From: Cristatella mucedo
Lineage: Eukaryota > Bryozoa > Phylactolaemata > Cristatellidae
Assembly: GCA_009760855.2 (NCBI GenBank)
Contig: WPIO01000001.1
Location: 22,738,001 to 22,802,000, forward strand
Direction: 5' to 3'
DNA: 64,000 bases
This document shows, one piece after another, positions 63,426 to 64,000 of the stretch. Within the stretch, counting starts at the first letter, position 1. The number at the start of each line of letters is the position of its first letter. The position numbers and the translations under genes were made by a program. The notes beneath the pieces were generated by a model. It ran no database searches. It was given only the letters and a program-made list of their open reading frames with translations, and was not told the DNA's origin.

Positions 63426-64000
63426 TATGTGATGAAGTGAGTAAGCAATACCTACAGCTGTGGTTAAGCCTATTTCAGCCGAGGATACACCCGAGAGAGA
63501 TCAACTTTTTTGTGCTACCAAACGAACCTAACTGTGGGCTTAGCAAAGCAGTATCAACATAGCTTAGCGAGGCATTATGTCGACTTTGGTCATCATATCT
63601 TCTGTATCTTTATTTCCACTATCACTACTCTTCTTTGCTCATGGGCAGCAGCCACTCTGTTTCACAAGGAGCACTCGGCCAATTTGGAAATCATTAGTCG
63701 GTCTTCAAGTTATTTTTAAGTATCCCTTACCGCCTACATTCTCACCATTGGTGGACTATCTACACTGATATTATATGCATAAGCGCTTCGCTTCAGCTGC
63801 GAAGGCTATGTGCCGAAGCCTGCCCACGGAGGGCAACCGTGGGCAGATGAAAGGTGCATGTGAGCAATGCAACAATGATGGGCTGACGAAGCCTTACAAG
63901 TAATCTTAAATGCTTTTTCCGACTAACTATTCATTCGTATGTTTATCCGTGCTGCTCTTCAAAGTGAATGCAATAAAAACTGTATGATCCCCCCCCCCAC
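63426..64000. other. No recognised gene; window end
   Basis: Short frames only (up to 69 codons). It has a 9-bp perfect stem (TGCCCACGG/CCGTGGGCA, 63,821-63,845), an AATAAA at 63,972-63,977 and a C10 run at 63,989-63,998. Nothing links these to a gene. Confidence 0.35.

Noticed and set aside
63972..63977. AATAAA near the window end as a poly(A) signal
   Set aside because: No coding exon on the + strand precedes it; chance occurrence is likely.

Overview
This is an animal (metazoan) nuclear genomic window: two host genes sit in a landscape dominated by decayed transposable elements and microsatellites. The evidence for an animal is a six-exon gene with GT-AG introns encoding a full ARMT1 (DUF89) protein, a C6orf120 (UPF0669) homologue, CR1/L2-type LINEs, tRNA-headed SINEs, a FLYWCH-MULE transposon remnant and long (CT)n/(GA)n/(AT)n tracts. 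Nothing looks bacterial. The exact phylum cannot be told from the sequence alone; an invertebrate is my guess.

Layout. 1-2.4 kb: GC-rich sequence, then a 1.2 kb CT/GT/AT low-complexity block that contains a ~500 bp duplication. 2.4-10.5 kb: LINE and SINE fragments and the pseudogene of an unclassified repeat protein (GERFH..RYQG motifs). 10.5-12.7 kb: FLYWCH-MULE transposase pseudogene. 12.7-18.5 kb: L2-like LINEs, a 160 bp hairpin, and a three-level nested LINE/SINE insertion. 18.6-22.6 kb: an unusual ~4 kb fold-back element built of ~170 bp diverged tandem units with inverted ends, split by a young L2 insertion. 23.9-52.1 kb: ARMT1 on the + strand. All five introns (3.9-8.6 kb) hold LINE or SINE sequence. 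52-56 kb: SINE and LINE fragments between ARMT1 and the convergent C6orf120 homologue (56.6-56.0 kb, - strand). 56.8-64 kb: more nested LINEs, a second CT block and unassigned sequence.

Repeat families named here for reference: LINE-a (L2-like; RT, C-terminal ORF part, 3' hairpin and (ATT)n tail), LINE-b (a second L2/CR1-type family with a different 3' end), LINE-c (a third RT, represented by one long open frame), SINE-1 (tRNA-like head, 3' tail almost identical to that of LINE-a), and SINE-2 (tRNA-like head, unrelated body, six copies). Many insertions are nested and several have visible target-site duplications, so their relative order can be read. The two host genes have no evident functional link: ARMT1 is a cytosolic metal-dependent DUF89 enzyme, while the C6orf120 homologue is a secreted or membrane-associated protein of poorly known function.
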